Part shown: positions 6,355 to 7,563 of the stretch, piece after piece
How the letters are laid out: each line of letters begins with the position of its first letter
Numbering within the stretch: position 1 is the first letter of the stretch
Assembly (NCBI GenBank): GCA_030619405.1
Contig: JAUXBK010000131.1
Location: 1 to 7,563, forward strand
Length of the DNA stretch: 7,563 nucleotides
DNA from: Sedimenticola sp.
Lineage (GTDB): Bacteria; Pseudomonadota; Gammaproteobacteria; Chromatiales; Chromatiaceae
Direction of reading: 5' to 3'
Program-made: the position numbers and the translations under genes
Notes under the pieces: generated by a model
The model's input: the letters and a program-made list of their open reading frames with translations, nothing else
The model's database searches: none
What the model was told of the DNA's origin: nothing

Positions 6355-7380
6355 ATGCTTGAATTCCTGAGTTCACTCTTCTCCTCACACGATGAGGAAC
6401 CTGGCCGCCCGGGCCGGGCGCTGCTGGAAGCTGCAGTGGAGCGCGTGGTGGACAGCACCGACCCGAGGCTGCGTGGCTTCAGCAACTACCAGAGCCGGTT
6501 GATCGATGCGGTGGAGAAGAGCGTCATCTATGTCATCGATACTGTCGATGCCCTGCCGGTTCCGATCGAGATCAGTCGCCGGAGCTTTGGCAGTGATCCT
6601 CGTATTCACACTTTCTTTGCGTCGGCCACCCACATCGGTGAAGTGTGCGACCGATCGAATGATGTGAGTGACTATCAGGAAGAGCTCTCCGGCCCGCTGC
6701 CCGACCAGATGTTCACCCTGCTCACCATGGAGATGAACGAGCGCACCAGACCGGGTATGGCCCTGCAGGGTGGGCGGGTCAGACGGGACGTGATGCAGAC
6801 GGTCATCGAGTTCTCCAACCACCGCTGCATCGGTCCATCGGGCAGTGAGACCAAGACCCGCCGGGAGGTAAAAAAGCGAGCCTTTGATCTGATCATCCAG
6901 CAGGCGTTGGAGCGGATCATCGCTGCGCGGAGCGAACGGACCCATCTCGAGAAACAGTCCCGTCTGCTGAATCAAAAACTCCAGGCAATGAAGAACGGCA
7001 ACTGGGGATTGGAGCCGATGCTCAGCCACGGGCAGGGCAGCCGCCCAGATCACGCTGCCCTGGTGGAGGAGATCGCTCAAGTCGAGGTCGAGCTGGATAA
7101 ACTCGATACCACGCCCACCACCATTGAGCAGAGTTTCGACTATATCAACGACGTATTCAGCCACCCGGCCGCGTACCTCGGCCAGCGGAAGGTCGAACTC
7201 AACCTGGGTCCGATGCTGGTCAAGGTCGAGAATGCCCAGGGCCAGAGCGTGACCCATCTGGAACTGAATGAATTCCACATCTCGAGCGGGGAGAGCCGGA
7301 TCGTGCAGTTCGGGTGGATTCCCACCAGTGAGCTACCGAAAAAGAGGGATTTCCTGGCCGAGGCCCAACGTTATCTCTGA
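6355..7380 (+). CDS. Conserved-looking protein of unknown function (341 aa)
   Basis: I do not recognise this protein. It appears cytoplasmic: no signal peptide and no membrane segment. An amphipathic N-terminus (MLEFLSSLFSSHDEE) leads into a globular-looking part. Residues 165-212 (TKTRREVKKRAFDLIIQQALERII and onward) and 232-252 (AALVEEIAQVEVELDKL) look like helices able to form coiled coils, split by a Gly-rich turn near 213-230. The end (275-325) is beta-like, with repeated short hydrophobic strands (KVELNLGPMLVKVEN, VTHLELNEFHIS, SRIVQFGWI). Cysteines at 98 and 158 do not form a metal motif. The start is the first in-frame ATG after an upstream stop; its ribosome binding site is poor (GAAG about 7 nt away). 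It is divergent from the importer operon across 141 nt in which I could find no credible sigma-70 or sigma-54 promoter. A different frame continues past its stop (see 7407-7466). Confidence 0.8.
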   Translation: MLEFLSSLFSSHDEEPGRPGRALLEAAVERVVDSTDPRLRGFSNYQSRLIDAVEKSVIYVIDTVDALPVPIEISRRSFGSDPRIHTFFASATHIGEVCDRSNDVSDYQEELSGPLPDQMFTLLTMEMNERTRPGMALQGGRVRRDVMQTVIEFSNHRCIGPSGSETKTRREVKKRAFDLIIQQALERIIAARSERTHLEKQSRLLNQKLQAMKNGNWGLEPMLSHGQGSRPDHAALVEEIAQVEVELDKLDTTPTTIEQSFDYINDVFSHPAAYLGQRKVELNLGPMLVKVENAQGQSVTHLELNEFHISSGESRIVQFGWIPTSELPKKRDFLAEAQRYL

Positions 7381-7406
7381 TCATCCTGTGCGGCGGTCTG
7401 TTCGAC

Positions 7407-7466
7407 ATGAAGCGGGAGCAGCTGGCTGATATCTCGGCGGTCTATAAGGCAACCTCCAAAAATTAA
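7407..7466 (+). other. Coding-like 19-codon tail in another frame after the 341-aa gene
   Basis: Starting at ATG 7407, a frame reads MKREQLADISAVYKATSKN and ends at TAA 7464-7466. The same frame is open further upstream, past the stop of the neighbouring gene (...LSLIILCGGLFD before the Met). Codon choice matches the surrounding genes, but there is no ribosome binding site. It may be the original C-terminus of the 341-aa protein displaced by a frameshift, the relic of another gene, or chance. The stop falls at the edge of the repeat that follows. Confidence 0.25.
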
Positions 7467-7563
7467 GATACCAGCCTTGCTTGTCTATGCCTCCGTCTTC
7501 TGCGTTGTGCCAAGGGTTACATACAACGAGTATGCGCCCCTTGGCACGCCTTGAATACGAAGC
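7466..7563. repeat. Palindromic intergenic repeat, truncated by the window edge
   Basis: A 10-bp perfect inverted repeat, GTGCCAAGGG (7507-7516) and CCCTTGGCAC (7538-7547), encloses a second one, CATAC-AACGA-GTATG (7520-7534). Outside these, the left flank (GCCTCCGTCTTCTGCG, from 7489) and the reverse complement of the right edge (GCTTCGTATTC) are loosely similar, so the symmetry appears to extend further. This is typical of dispersed fold-back elements. I believe similar sequences recur in other proteobacterial genomes, but cannot show it here. No T-run follows, so it is not a simple terminator. Confidence 0.5.

Overview
The window looks like a moderately GC-rich gammaproteobacterial chromosome. 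A free-living or symbiotic environmental lineage would fit, but no marker gene fixes the genus. All recognisable genes are chromosomal housekeeping or nutrient-uptake types. No phage gene, transposase, CRISPR array, tRNA or rRNA was seen.

Layout, left to right. Positions 1-89 hold an intergenic fold-back repeat cut by the window edge. Positions 220-765 (minus) encode a stand-alone HD-domain (p)ppGpp hydrolase of the MESH1/SpoT type. Positions 766-1173 hold no intact gene: there is an inverted pair of CGCGGATT-type repeats around a decayed reading frame, then a rho-independent terminator (1006-1033, minus). Positions 1174-1377 (minus) encode a small acidic protein of unknown function that probably uses this terminator.

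Positions 1531-6213 (minus) form a complete branched-chain amino acid (HAAT/Liv-type) ABC importer. In transcription order it encodes the periplasmic binding protein, permease LivH, permease LivM, ATPase LivG and ATPase LivF. The binding protein captures the substrate, LivH and LivM form the membrane channel, and LivG and LivF power it. The last four genes are tightly packed, with a 5-nt gap and overlaps of 8 and 4 nt. The binding-protein gene is set apart by about 150 nt containing a very strong stem-loop and a solo copy of the CGCGGATT repeat.

Positions 6355-7380 (plus) carry a divergent gene for an unrecognised 341-residue conserved-looking protein. It is followed by a short coding-like tail in another frame (7407-7466) and by an edge-truncated palindromic repeat (about 7466-7563).

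I did not find a convincing new multi-gene system. The most unusual material is in the intergenic DNA: the repeat family and its possible GxxExxY-gene remnant, the operon-internal hairpin plus repeat, and coding-like extensions beyond two stop codons.
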